Positions 44,813 to 53,928 of a stretch of 64,000 bases of DNA are shown here, in pieces (the stretch's first letter is position 1; each line of letters begins with the position of its first letter). The translations under genes and the position numbers were made by a program. Under the pieces are notes generated by a model. That model was not told the DNA's origin, ran no database searches, and saw only the letters and a program-made list of their open reading frames with translations. The stretch covers positions 1 to 64,000 of the forward strand of contig CACBAM010000002.1 of the NCBI GenBank assembly GCA_902537215.1, read 5' to 3'. This DNA is from an uncultured Alphaproteobacteria bacterium. Its GTDB lineage: Bacteria > Pseudomonadota > Alphaproteobacteria > Rhodobacterales > Rhodobacteraceae.

Positions 44813-44828
44813 ATATATGAGCTAAAAT

Positions 44829-45182
44829 TTAGTAAATCGCTACCAGCTGGAAAATCGCGATTATTACAAAAACCCCAGCAAAAACAAATTTTAATATATT
44901 AAGTGGAATAGCTTTTACCTCTTTACCATAATTCGTTTTTGAAGTCTTATCATCCATCTCATCAACTAGCAGCTTAATAGTACTCATTTGTCTTATAATA
45001 CCAAATGAGCCAATGAAGGCCATCAATACAACCGATGCCGCAACCACATTTTCTTTCCCTGAAAGATCGCCAAAAACTATGGCCATTAACGTAACTGATT
45101 GACTTATTGCTGTTATAAATACGACAAATGCAAACATGTAAAAAGCACTTATCTGTAGAGACGCTCGTATATTTTGATCCAT
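44829..45182 (-). CDS. Uncharacterised three-helix membrane protein
   Basis: I do not recognise this 117-residue protein. The start is ATG 45182, preceded by AAGGGGG, rather than the 45224 frame. Three hydrophobic helices are seen: about 12-33 (ISAFYMFAFVVFITAISQSV), about 43-62 (NVVAASVVLMAFIGSFGII) and a C-terminal one (about 95-115, LKFVFAGVFVIIAIFQLVAI). A charged loop MDDKTSKTNYGKEVK lies between the last two. It may be a small membrane subunit; a good terminator follows it. Confidence 0.75.
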   Translation of the reverse strand: MDQNIRASLQISAFYMFAFVVFITAISQSVTLMAIVFGDLSGKENVVAASVVLMAFIGSFGIIRQMSTIKLLVDEMDDKTSKTNYGKEVKAIPLNILKFVFAGVFVIIAIFQLVAIY

Positions 45183-45255
45183 GTCAAAATCCCCCTTGTT
45201 AAAATTAAAAAAATGGTAAACCAATTCTTCTTAGTTCAAAAGGAAAACTTTTAAT

Positions 45256-46197
45256 TCAATGAAAAGACTTCAAAAGTTTAACTATCTCTTTAAAAATTCT
45301 ATTTCCTAAAGGGCTTTGGTCACGACATCTAATGAATCCATGAATTAGTGATTGCGCCTCCTTATGAAATACAGGTACTCCATCATCTATAAGCTTTTTA
45401 GCTAGTTTTTTACCTTCTGTAGCTAAGGGATCTAATTCTGCATTTAATATTACCGTTTTTGGCATTCCAGAAAAACTTTTATCTAAAATTGGAAATGCCA
45501 ATGGATTTAAATAGTCGTCAGGTCCGTTCAGATATGTATCAAAAAACCAAAGCATCATTTTTTTTGTAAGAAAAGGCGCTTCTGAATGCTTCAAGTAAGA
45601 GTAACTATTAAAATCTTTGTCTACACATGGATAGATTAGAAATTGATATAAAGGGAGAGGGCCACCATTTTTTATAAGAAGGAGATTAGTCGATAGGGCT
45701 AGATTTCCGCCTGCGGAGTCACCTCCTATCGAGAGTCGATTTTTATCAATATTAAAAGTATCAGCATTTTCGAAAACTTCATTAAAGATCTCATGGCATT
45801 GATATAACGCTGTTGGAAACTTATTTTCTGGAGACAAGCCATAATCAAGAGAAATTACTTGGCAGTCTCCACCTAAAGCTATGTCGACACATACGCCATC
45901 ATGAGAGTCAAGATTTCCAATGATCCAACCTCCTCCATGCATGTATATTAAACAAGGAAGTCGTGTATTGTCGCCCTTCCGTCGGTAGATCCTGGAATTT
46001 ACTGTGCCGTTTTTCGTGTTAAATAAATGTTCTCGAACATCCAATGTTGTAGGCCTATTGAGAGTAGTCATAGCTACTTTGCTTTTCATTGACTCTCTGA
46101 AGGCTTGAGGAGCGTAATTATATGGCATGTTATTCTTTTTCGGTGCCATTGTTTCAACAAAGTTATTCAGCGAGGGGTCCATATTTGGGTAAACCAT
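45256..46197 (-). CDS. HSL-family alpha/beta hydrolase (acetyl esterase type)
   Basis: This 313-residue esterase is of the hormone-sensitive-lipase family. HGGGWIIGN is the oxyanion motif, GGDSAGGN gives the nucleophile serine, LDPLATEGKKL the aspartate and LIHGFIR the histidine. It would hydrolyse short acyl esters or carboxylesters in the cytoplasm. It stands 74 bases beyond the membrane-protein start and is divergent from the aminotransferase. Confidence 0.9.
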   Translation of the reverse strand: MVYPNMDPSLNNFVETMAPKKNNMPYNYAPQAFRESMKSKVAMTTLNRPTTLDVREHLFNTKNGTVNSRIYRRKGDNTRLPCLIYMHGGGWIIGNLDSHDGVCVDIALGGDCQVISLDYGLSPENKFPTALYQCHEIFNEVFENADTFNIDKNRLSIGGDSAGGNLALSTNLLLIKNGGPLPLYQFLIYPCVDKDFNSYSYLKHSEAPFLTKKMMLWFFDTYLNGPDDYLNPLAFPILDKSFSGMPKTVILNAELDPLATEGKKLAKKLIDDGVPVFHKEAQSLIHGFIRCRDQSPLGNRIFKEIVKLLKSFH

Positions 46198-46289
46198 TTA
46201 CATCTGTCTTTCTATCGAAATAATTTTAATGACTTCATCTTATTTAAAAGTTAGCCTTTAAAAATTGGTTTTACAAGTGGTGGCTTTTT

Positions 46290-47639
46290 ATGAGACTTGA
46301 AAGGGGAGGCCCGATACAAACCTTTTATATTGGCAACAAAAACATGCCTGTAGTTGAAAGGGGTGAGGGAGTTTATCTATATGATGAAGAGGGAAAAAAG
46401 TACTTTGATGCCTCGTCAGGTCCTATTACCTGCAATATTGGGCATGCAAACCCAAAAGTATTGGAAGCTATTAAAAATCAATCCGGAAAAGTATGCTTCG
46501 CAAGCCATGCATTTTTTGAAAATAGACCCAATAGAGAATTAGCGAAGAGCTTAGTAAATTTAACGGGCAATAAGTATGATCAAGCATTTTTTGTATCAGG
46601 AGGCTCTGAGGCAATCGAGGCATCATTTAAGCTTTCAAGACAATATGCACTTGCTTGTGGAGAAACTAAGAAGCATAAAATAATAGCCCGAGCGCCTAGT
46701 TATCACGGATCAACAATGGGAGCTTTTTCAGCATCTGATGACTCTGAGATGAAGGATAACTTTCAAAGTTTGACAAAAGTATCGATCAAAGTGCCGGCTC
46801 CCCTTTCTTACAGAGTGCCAGATAATTTTGATACGTCATCCTATGCTAGATTTTGTTTAGATGAGCTTGAAAGAACTATAATTGATGAAGATCCGGAAGA
46901 AGTATTAGCTTTTATAATGGAGCCCGTTGGGGGACTTTCTACTGGTGCATTGGTGGCACCTGACTTTTACTACAAACAAGTTAGAGAAATTTGTGACCGG
47001 CATGGGGTGCTCTTGATTTACGATGAGGTTATGAGCGGGGCTGGTCGAACAGGAAAATTTCTTGCTGCCGATCATTGGGAGGGATCCGATCCAGACTTAG
47101 TCATCTTAGCAAAAGGCTTATGTGCCGGATATTCACCATTAGGCGCTTTATTGGCTCCCAATAAGATAGTTGAGCCGGTAGTTTCCTCTGGTGGGTTTTT
47201 GCATGGACACACTTATGCCTCAAACCCTCTGTCATGCGCAATAGCAAATGCCGTGCTTAATGAGGTTATCGAAAATAATCTTATTGAAAATGCCCGAATT
47301 GTTGGAGATTATTTAAAAAAAGGTTTAGAGCGTCTAGCGTCAAAACTATCAATTATTGGTGATGTAAGAGGAAAAGGACTGCTTCTCGCAGTGGAGATAG
47401 TTCAAGATGTAAGCACTAAATCTATGTTCAATATGGATCAAAGGGCTATTTATCGAATAAGCGAGCTTGGAATAAAAAATGGAATTCTTCTCTATACTCG
47501 AAAAACGGCAAAAGGTGAAAATGGGGAGTGGTTAATGATAGCACCTCCGCTCATTTCAACTACAGATCAGTGCGACGATTTTTTATCTAGACTAAATGAA
47601 ACTCTCAAGGTTTTCCAAAAGGAGCAAGGGATAATTTAG
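46290..47639 (+). CDS. Class III PLP-dependent aminotransferase
   Basis: This 449-residue omega-aminotransferase has YFDASSGPITCNIGHANPKV near the start, VSGGSEAIEASFKLSRQY, LIYDEVMSGAGRTG with the PLP aspartate, and the Schiff-base Lys in DLVILAKGLCAGYSPLGA. HGHTYASNPLSCA supplies the second-subunit contact. A pyruvate-, GABA- or taurine-type donor is possible; no neighbour decides it. It is followed 73 bases later by the convergent TPR-sulfotransferase. Confidence 0.9.
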   Translation: MRLERGGPIQTFYIGNKNMPVVERGEGVYLYDEEGKKYFDASSGPITCNIGHANPKVLEAIKNQSGKVCFASHAFFENRPNRELAKSLVNLTGNKYDQAFFVSGGSEAIEASFKLSRQYALACGETKKHKIIARAPSYHGSTMGAFSASDDSEMKDNFQSLTKVSIKVPAPLSYRVPDNFDTSSYARFCLDELERTIIDEDPEEVLAFIMEPVGGLSTGALVAPDFYYKQVREICDRHGVLLIYDEVMSGAGRTGKFLAADHWEGSDPDLVILAKGLCAGYSPLGALLAPNKIVEPVVSSGGFLHGHTYASNPLSCAIANAVLNEVIENNLIENARIVGDYLKKGLERLASKLSIIGDVRGKGLLLAVEIVQDVSTKSMFNMDQRAIYRISELGIKNGILLYTRKTAKGENGEWLMIAPPLISTTDQCDDFLSRLNETLKVFQKEQGII

Positions 47640-47712
47640 GCATTATTCCCATTCAAAAGCAATACAATTTATTTTGTGGCATAGCAGATATACTGCATGC
47701 CTAATATTTGGG

Positions 47713-49380
47713 TCAGTTGCTCAAGGCAGCATAGTGGTCTCTAAATAAACTTTCATATTCAAAGTTAGCAAGATTTTGCGTAAAATCACCAACCCTAAGA
47801 CCAATACCTATAAGCCTACTAATGCGGGCAACTACATCTTCCGGAGATTGAACAATATCCTTAAAAGATACCGAAAGGCATCTATCGGGGACCGTTAATA
47901 CTAAAGTTTCAAAGAGCTGATAATAAACATCCAAATATTTTTTTATTTCGTTTACATCATATGAGTAAAAGTTTTCCTTGTTGTACTCTGAAGTAAATAT
48001 TTCTGGTGAGATATCCCGAGGATCTCTTTTAACAAGTATGAAATAGGCACTCGGTAACATATCTAGCAGATAATCAGAATAAAACATGCTCCCTGGATTG
48101 GTTGAGGTTATTATCTTATACCCCTCATCAAAAAGGTTACCTTCACTTTGGGAAAAAATTTTTTCAAACAATAATTCACTTGCAGATTTCTTGAAGCCCT
48201 CGTTCTTTAAAAGCTCATCATGTTTAATTATCTCACGCAGTGTTTTAACCTGTGAACTTTCTGCAAGAATATGTTCTAGCAGAGACTTTCCAGATCTTGA
48301 TGGACCCATTATGAATAATTTCGCTAATATTTTTTCCGAAAACTTTGGAAGGCTTGGCACCCAACTGTCTATTCTTTTTAAACTGGCAATATTTTTCTTA
48401 GAGTCAACAGTCATCTCATTTTTACTAATTTCTAATTGTAATTTATTAGCTTTACAGAATACCTTAAACGATCGCTCGATAAGTCCCTGGTGCTTGAACA
48501 AGTTTCCTTGAGCGAAGAGGTATTTTATTTGATTTTCTTGAGAACTATCCATAGAAGCTAATGCTTTTTCACACAAATTTATTGCATCGGCCTCTAATTG
48601 TCCCACTGGTAGTTTTACTAAATTTCGTACTCCATCAAAAAAGTTAGGTTTCAATAAAAGCGATTGTTCCCACCTTTCTTTAGCTTCTTCTAATCTACCC
48701 AATTCTTGTAGTGTGGTGCCCAAATTGTTATGAGCTTCAGCTAAGTTAGGTTCCAAAGCTATCGCCTGGTTATAGCTTGCTTCAGCCTCCTCCAAACGCC
48801 CTAATTCTTTCAGCATATTGCCCAAGTTGCTGTGGGCTTCAGCATAGTCCGGACTTAATTCTATTGCCTTGTTATAGCTAGCGTCAGCCTCTTTTAATTT
48901 ACCTGCCTCTTGTAGTGTGATGCCTAAGTTGCTGTAGGCTTCAGGGAATTCAGGTTTCAATGCTATCGCTTGTCTATAGCTGGATTCAGCTTTGTCCAAT
49001 TTCCCATAGTGATGAAGTATGATACCCAAGTTGCAGTGGGCTTCAGCATAGTCAGGTTTTAACACTAGTGCTTGATTATAGCTTGCTTCAGCTTGGTCCA
49101 ATCTTCCCAGTTCTTTGAGTGTATTACCTAAGTTGTTGTGGGCTTCCGGATCTTGAGGAGATAATTTAACTGCTGTTTTATTTGCATTCAAGGCTCCAGA
49201 CTTTCGACCTGTTGCTTCAAATATTACCCCCAAAACTTTCCACGCAAATTCATGCTTGGGAAAGTCTCGAGTAATTTCTACAGCAAGCTTTTCTGCATCA
49301 TTGAGTCGTCCGTTCTGATAGTGCTCTAAAAGGCTATAGATAAGTTCATTAGATGGGCTTCCTTTGTCAGAATTATTCAT
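47713..49380 (-). CDS. TPR-repeat protein with C-terminal sulfotransferase-like domain
   Basis: This 555-residue protein has several near-identical 34-residue TPR units (about 70-240, each with NLGxxLxxxGxLxxAExSYxxAIxLxPxxxEAHxN), then a sulfotransferase-type region starting at LFIMGPSRSGKSLLEHIL, whose GPSRSGKS is the PAPS 5'-phosphosulfate loop. ILVKRDPRDI is the 3'-phosphate loop with its conserved RDPRD. It would transfer sulfate from PAPS to an unknown acceptor. Its ATG overlaps the DUF1289 stop by eight bases. Confidence 0.88.
   Translation of the reverse strand: MNNSDKGSPSNELIYSLLEHYQNGRLNDAEKLAVEITRDFPKHEFAWKVLGVIFEATGRKSGALNANKTAVKLSPQDPEAHNNLGNTLKELGRLDQAEASYNQALVLKPDYAEAHCNLGIILHHYGKLDKAESSYRQAIALKPEFPEAYSNLGITLQEAGKLKEADASYNKAIELSPDYAEAHSNLGNMLKELGRLEEAEASYNQAIALEPNLAEAHNNLGTTLQELGRLEEAKERWEQSLLLKPNFFDGVRNLVKLPVGQLEADAINLCEKALASMDSSQENQIKYLFAQGNLFKHQGLIERSFKVFCKANKLQLEISKNEMTVDSKKNIASLKRIDSWVPSLPKFSEKILAKLFIMGPSRSGKSLLEHILAESSQVKTLREIIKHDELLKNEGFKKSASELLFEKIFSQSEGNLFDEGYKIITSTNPGSMFYSDYLLDMLPSAYFILVKRDPRDISPEIFTSEYNKENFYSYDVNEIKKYLDVYYQLFETLVLTVPDRCLSVSFKDIVQSPEDVVARISRLIGIGLRVGDFTQNLANFEYESLFRDHYAALSN
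48680..49175. repeat. Tandem ~102-bp direct repeats encoding TPR units
   Basis: The plus strand shows five imperfect copies of a 102-base unit with common blocks such as CCCAAGTTG, GTGGGCTTCAGC and TTATAGCTTGCTTCAG. They encode the near-identical TPR motifs of the sulfotransferase gene on the reverse strand. Similarity at base level suggests recent unit duplication or gene conversion. Confidence 0.85.
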
Positions 49381-49570
49381 TTGAGGAATTTGTCTTTAAC
49401 CTTTCCATGATTTCTTCTCTTTGACTGTTGGTCATGATTACCCATTCTCGGATCTCATCTTGAGTTCTGCCGCATCCTATACAAACTCCATTCTCCAGTT
49501 TGCATATTTTAACACAGGGGCTTTCGATATTTTCCCACCGAATTCTGTTTCTCTGTCCTCTTCTTACCAT
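49373..49570 (-). CDS. DUF1289-family small cysteine-rich protein
   Basis: This is a 65-residue protein read from ATG 49570; a longer frame would overlap threonine aldolase. The motif SPCVKICKLENGVCIGCGRTQDEIREW has the four conserved cysteines of DUF1289 (C-x3-C-x6-C-x2-C), likely a metal or Fe-S site. It is 20 bases after the threonine aldolase stop and its own stop overlaps the TPR gene. A paralogue is at 53617. Confidence 0.85.
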   Translation of the reverse strand: MVRRGQRNRIRWENIESPCVKICKLENGVCIGCGRTQDEIREWVIMTNSQREEIMERLKTNSSNE

Positions 49571-49589
49571 AAAACTTAAGATGAGTATT

Positions 49590-50627
49590 TTATTGATAGA
49601 AGGTCTTAAAACCCGTGATAGCCTTCTCAAGGCTTTCATCTGAAATATCACGATGTAAGACCATTCGTATTGACGGGTTTTGGTCACCAATCTTGACGCT
49701 ATATTTTTCTAAGTGCGATCGAAGCTTTTCGGTTTGCCCGTCCGTAGGCGTAAAAAATACCATGTTTGTTCCGCTATCTACATTCCCTATATTCATTTCT
49801 CGAAGCTCATTAGCGAAATATTCGGCTCGTTTATGATCCTCAGCAAGCCTAGATATATTATTGTCTAAAGCGTAATGCCCTGCCGCGGCTACAACACCAA
49901 CTTGTCTCATTGACCCGCCAAGAATTTTTCTATTTCTTCTTGCTTTTCGGATAAATTTTGATGAACCAACAAGTACAGTACCCAGTGGTGTCCCAAGCCC
50001 TTTTGACAAGCATATTGATACACTGTCTGCAAAACTTGCCAGTTGCTCTGGTTTGCAACGCAATGCAGTCACCGCATTAAAAAAACGTGCACCATCAAGA
50101 TGAATGCTTAAGTTGTTTTTTCTTGCTGTTTCAGACACATCTTGCATCTTTTTTAATGATATTGCTTTCCCACCAACGGTATTTTCTAGGCACAGTAATC
50201 GACTAGATGCATGATGGGGATCGTCTTCTTTGATAGCCCCTTCAACCGTTGATGGTGAAATGGATCCGTCGTTTTCCGTTTCAACCGGCCATAACGATAT
50301 TCCAGCTAGCACCGACGCCCCGGACGCCTCGTCCCAGTATACATGGTAATTTTTTCCAACAATTATTTCTTCGCCTCTACCGCAATGAGCCATAACAGCT
50401 GATAAATTGCTTTGGGTTCCTGAAGGGAAAAAGACGCCTTCTTCTTTTCCTAAAAGTGATGCAAGTCGCTTTTCTAACAAGTTCACGGTTGGATCTTCAC
50501 CGTACACGTCGTCACCAACCACAGCAGTTGCCATCGCGGTTCTCATACCTTCATCAGGAGAGGTAAACGTATCACTTCTGAGATCGCATTCCCATGTTTG
50601 ATTTCTGATTGCATTATGCTTGTTCAA
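49590..50627 (-). CDS. ltaE: L-threonine aldolase (low-specificity)
   Basis: This PLP enzyme of 345 residues is expected to split L-threonine or L-allo-threonine to glycine and acetaldehyde. DLRSDTFTSPDEGMRTAM is the amino end, VVGDDVYGEDP the conserved loop, PSGTQSNLSA the PLP phosphate site, IHLDGARFFNA a PLP contact, and the Schiff-base Lys sits in CLSKGLGTPLGTVLVG. It is divergent from no neighbour: genes before and after lie on the same strand. Confidence 0.9.
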   Translation of the reverse strand: MNKHNAIRNQTWECDLRSDTFTSPDEGMRTAMATAVVGDDVYGEDPTVNLLEKRLASLLGKEEGVFFPSGTQSNLSAVMAHCGRGEEIIVGKNYHVYWDEASGASVLAGISLWPVETENDGSISPSTVEGAIKEDDPHHASSRLLCLENTVGGKAISLKKMQDVSETARKNNLSIHLDGARFFNAVTALRCKPEQLASFADSVSICLSKGLGTPLGTVLVGSSKFIRKARRNRKILGGSMRQVGVVAAAGHYALDNNISRLAEDHKRAEYFANELREMNIGNVDSGTNMVFFTPTDGQTEKLRSHLEKYSVKIGDQNPSIRMVLHRDISDESLEKAITGFKTFYQ

Positions 50628-50648
50628 ATGTAAACCTCTTTATTTATT

Positions 50649-51032
50649 CTATGAATCCTTAGGGTGATTTATTCCATCAAAGTTTTTTATAGATCCCTTA
50701 TAATCTGCGACATTGAAACCATCAATGCAAGCAACATTTACACAAATATTACCAGGGTTATTCCTACTTTTGTGGTGGGTATGCGTACCGCATATTATAC
50801 AAAAAAAATGTGGAGCCTCCGCAGTGTTAAACACATATTCTGTAACAGACTCAAAGCCTTCAACCACAGTTATATTTTCTTGAGGCGTATAAAGCATCCC
50901 GAACCCCTTACTTTTACTACATAATGAGCAATTACATCTTACAATATCTGAAAGAGGTTTCTCCAAATTGATGGTCAGTCTTATTGAGCCGCAGTGACAT
51001 GAAGCATCTAGATTTTTAAATTTTTCGTTCAT
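50649..51032 (-). CDS. GFA-family protein (glutathione-dependent formaldehyde-activating type fold)
   Basis: This 127-residue protein is of the GFA/CENP-V fold. It has zinc cysteines in SCHCGSIRLTI, VRCNCSLCSKSKGFG and FFCIICGTHTHH. The pattern Cys-x-Cys at the start, Cys-x-Cys-x-x-Cys in the middle and Cys-x-x-Cys at the end is complete. Members are Zn-binding with varied or unknown activity, and formaldehyde activity is not shown. It lies 21 bases upstream of threonine aldolase on the same strand. Confidence 0.87.
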   Translation of the reverse strand: MNEKFKNLDASCHCGSIRLTINLEKPLSDIVRCNCSLCSKSKGFGMLYTPQENITVVEGFESVTEYVFNTAEAPHFFCIICGTHTHHKSRNNPGNICVNVACIDGFNVADYKGSIKNFDGINHPKDS

Positions 51033-51136
51033 TCATTGTCCCAATTATTATAATAAACAGCCATAAAAATTAAACAATGACTCTAGATAATTTTGCTTTT
51101 TCTAACAGTAAAATTTAACATATTCTGGGGTTTACT

Positions 51137-51847
51137 TTAACTATTTGGTTTTCTCCACCCATTTTCTTGAGCTTCTTTTTCAGAACAAAACCATCTTTCA
51201 CCCTTTGAAGATGAGATTTTTGTTTTTAGGTAATTTTTAGAGTTCGGAAGGTGATAAATTTTTTCGCCACGGGATGAAATATTCCCTTTAATTTTACAAA
51301 CAATCTTTTTAGCTTCGTAAATGCGCACTCCTCTCCGCCAATTCCAAGGTTCTATAAATTCGCCTTGCCAAATGCCTACTTTCTTTTTTGATGCTAATTT
51401 TTCATTGTCAATAAAATCTTTAGAGTATTCTCTGTACGCTAAAGCCCAGCCATTTTCTACCAAATTTCTATTTATGTTCTGATCTTCAAGATAGCATACA
51501 CCTATCGATCTACCATAACGGTCCTTGGACGATATCTTGCAAATCAATGAGGAAGGAGAAACGTCTTTTAATAAATTTATTAAATATTTAGTTGCATGTT
51601 TGCCGCATGGCCAAGCTTTTCTATTTACATAACAATATTGATTTGTTTCTGGTGCATCTATTCCGTAAAGGCGAATTTTTTCCTTGTTAAAGACAATTGT
51701 ATCAGCATCAACAACTTTTATTTGGCCAAAAGTGATAGAAACGAAAAAAAAATAAGTAACAATACCAACTATACTGTTAAGAAACGAAATATATGCCCAA
51801 ACAATTTTTTTCACGATTATTAATTTAAACCTTTTTAAAGAATACAT
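51137..51847 (-). CDS. Membrane-anchored thermonuclease (SNase) family protein
   Basis: This 236-residue protein has an N-terminal hydrophobic helix (about 20-41) and a staphylococcal-nuclease-like domain. VVDADTIVFNKEKIRLYGIDAPE contains the calcium-binding D-x-D and R residues; YGRSIGVC gives the catalytic R of the second motif. The C-terminal extension has CKIKGNISSRGEKIYHLPNS, seen in many bacterial SNases. I take ATG 51847; GTG 51850 is possible. It would degrade nucleic acids at or outside the membrane. Confidence 0.87.
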   Translation of the reverse strand: MYSLKRFKLIIVKKIVWAYISFLNSIVGIVTYFFFVSITFGQIKVVDADTIVFNKEKIRLYGIDAPETNQYCYVNRKAWPCGKHATKYLINLLKDVSPSSLICKISSKDRYGRSIGVCYLEDQNINRNLVENGWALAYREYSKDFIDNEKLASKKKVGIWQGEFIEPWNWRRGVRIYEAKKIVCKIKGNISSRGEKIYHLPNSKNYLKTKISSSKGERWFCSEKEAQENGWRKPNS

Positions 51848-51882
51848 CACATCGAAATTCGAAATAATGGATGCTTTGATTT

Positions 51883-51911
51883 TTTAGATTTTATTATTTT
51901 GAGAATATAAT
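51883..51911 (+). promoter_or_regulatory. Candidate sigma-70 promoter for the ThDP enzyme
   Basis: TTTAGA (51883-51888) and an exact TATAAT (51906-51911) are 17 bases apart, 40 bases before ATG 51951. The -10 is exact but the -35 is poor, so this is only a candidate. Confidence 0.4.
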
Positions 51912-51950
51912 CTACTGTGTTTTTAATACAAATTTGGGACAAAATAGTCT

Positions 51951-53567
51951 ATGACGAAGAACTGCGCTGAAGCAACTATTGAGCTTTTATCAAAGTACGG
52001 AGTAACAACTATCTTTGGGATACCCGGTGTGCATACTCTAGATTTTTGCCGTGCTTTAACGAATAAAGCTGATGATCCAAATAAAATACGGCATGTTCAG
52101 GCTAGAAATGAGCAGGGGGCTGGATTTATGGCAGAAGGTTGGGCGAGAGCTACGGGTGATGTTGGTGTCGCACTAGTTATATCTGGCCCAGGCGTAACGA
52201 ATGCATCCACCGCATTAGGCCAATGCTATGCTGACTCTCTGCCTTTGCTTTTGATTTCAGCAGAACCTAAAAGTGAAAGTTTAGGAAAGGGAGAGGGTGT
52301 TTTACATGAAATAACAGAACAAAAAAAGGTTACAGAACCTCTTACAGCTATTTCTGAAACCGTTAAAACTCCTAATGATGTACCAATCTTATTAGAGCAA
52401 GCCTTTACTATTTTTCGAAGTAAAAGACCTAGACCCGTTCACATATCAATACCAATTGATATTCAGGCAAAACCAGTTAACACCAATTGGGTACCCATCC
52501 AGGTCCCTCCTTATCCCAAGGCTAGCGAAGACGAGTTATTGAAAGCGATAAGTTTAATAAATGAAAGCAAAAAAATTGTATGCATATTAGGTGGAGGGTC
52601 CAGTTACGCAGGAAAGGAAGTCAGCAAATTGGTGGATAATCTTGGAGCCGTAGTGATCACCACAACAGCTGGGAAAGGTGTGATTAATGATAACCATCCA
52701 CTTGTGATTTCTGGTGGTACGGTTAGGGCTGAGGCTAGAGAATATCTATCAAAAGCTGATTTAATCCTCGCAATAGGCACTGAAATGGCGGAAACAGATA
52801 ACTATGTTGGAAAATACTCGATCAATGGAAAAATAGTAAGAGTAGATATAGATGACAAAAAAATAGATGATAATTACAAGGCAACTGTGGGACTTGTGGG
52901 TGATGCCAAAGAAATAGTCAAGAAGCTAAACGCTAAACTAAGTAACTCTGTCTCTCTTGAACACCAAGAAAGTGTCAAGAACGAGGTTATTGAGATAAAA
53001 AGACAGATAGAAAAAAACCTAACAATAAGTGAGAAGAGACACAGGAAACTATTAGCAGTATTACGGAAAATTGCCCCTTCAGAAACAATATTTTCGACTG
53101 ATGCGTGCCAGTTGTCTTACACGGGTGTTTTTGATTTTAATGTTCCCTCATCACGAAAGTGGTTTCATCCTGTGGGATTTTGTGCGCTTGGTAACGCCCT
53201 GCCTAACGCGATAGGAGCAAAAATGGCACTGCCTGCAATACCCGTAGCCGTTTTAGTTGGGGACGGAGGATTTATGTTTTCGATGCCAGAGCTCCTTACT
53301 GCAAAAGAACAAAACTTATCTCTTCCAATTATCATATGGGAGAATGGAGGTTACAAACAGATACAAGATGATATGGGATTAATGAAAATTGATCGAGTAG
53401 GAGTAGATGGACTCAACCCTGATTTTATTCAGCTCGCAAAATCCTGTCACTGCCAAGCAGTTTATGCTGACAGTGTGGAGATATTTATGGACGCATTTAA
53501 GAATGCTTTATCTACCAACAGTCCAACTATAATTCTCGTAAAGGAAAACGATCAATGGCTGAACTGA
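51951..53567 (+). CDS. ThDP-dependent decarboxylase, acetolactate-synthase-like (5-guanidino-2-oxopentanoate type)
   Basis: This 538-residue three-domain ThDP enzyme has the catalytic glutamate in ARNEQGAGFMAEGWARATG and the diphosphate motif GDGGFMFSMPELLTAKEQ with the ENGG end. The IFGIPGVHTLDF start and the overall pattern look closest to 5-guanidino-2-oxopentanoate decarboxylase (AruI) of the arginine transaminase pathway, but acetolactate synthase or sulfopyruvate decarboxylase-type relatives are possible. It stands alone, divergent from the SNase gene, and is followed by a DUF1289 gene. Confidence 0.8.
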   Translation: MTKNCAEATIELLSKYGVTTIFGIPGVHTLDFCRALTNKADDPNKIRHVQARNEQGAGFMAEGWARATGDVGVALVISGPGVTNASTALGQCYADSLPLLLISAEPKSESLGKGEGVLHEITEQKKVTEPLTAISETVKTPNDVPILLEQAFTIFRSKRPRPVHISIPIDIQAKPVNTNWVPIQVPPYPKASEDELLKAISLINESKKIVCILGGGSSYAGKEVSKLVDNLGAVVITTTAGKGVINDNHPLVISGGTVRAEAREYLSKADLILAIGTEMAETDNYVGKYSINGKIVRVDIDDKKIDDNYKATVGLVGDAKEIVKKLNAKLSNSVSLEHQESVKNEVIEIKRQIEKNLTISEKRHRKLLAVLRKIAPSETIFSTDACQLSYTGVFDFNVPSSRKWFHPVGFCALGNALPNAIGAKMALPAIPVAVLVGDGGFMFSMPELLTAKEQNLSLPIIIWENGGYKQIQDDMGLMKIDRVGVDGLNPDFIQLAKSCHCQAVYADSVEIFMDAFKNALSTNSPTIILVKENDQWLN

Positions 53568-53616
53568 TAATAAAAGTATAAAACACTTTAATTGATCTAC
53601 TAAAAAGCAATTAATC

Positions 53617-53799
53617 ATGAAACGCAAAAATAGTACATGTATAGATATTTGCCAATTCTCTGGGAAAACCGGCTGGTGTAGAGGTTGCGGTCGCACGCGT
53701 GATGAGGCCAGGAGATGGAAATCAATCAAACCTTTTGCTAAAACAGCTATACTTAAAGACCTAACGAGAAGAATTGCTATCATTAAAAGAGAACAGTAA
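53617..53799 (+). CDS. DUF1289-family small protein, second copy
   Basis: This 60-residue protein has TCIDICQFSGKTGWCRGCGRTRDE with four cysteines spaced as in the 49373 paralogue (C-x3-C-x8-C-x2-C) and RRW after it. It is shorter and basic at the C-terminus. It is 49 bases downstream of the ThDP gene on the same strand. Confidence 0.82.
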   Translation: MKRKNSTCIDICQFSGKTGWCRGCGRTRDEARRWKSIKPFAKTAILKDLTRRIAIIKREQ

Positions 53800-53928
53800 C
53801 GCAGATATTTTTTCTACTATTTGGCGTGAAAAAATTCAAAATATGAACTTCTTTACAAGAGCTATCAATTCAAATAAAGGTTAATAAAAAAAAACGAGCA
53901 TACAAATTTGTCAGGTAAGAACCTTTAC

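Noticed and set aside
48680-49175. CRISPR-like array from repeated blocks
   Set aside because: The repeats are 102 bases, in frame and encode TPR motifs without spacers.
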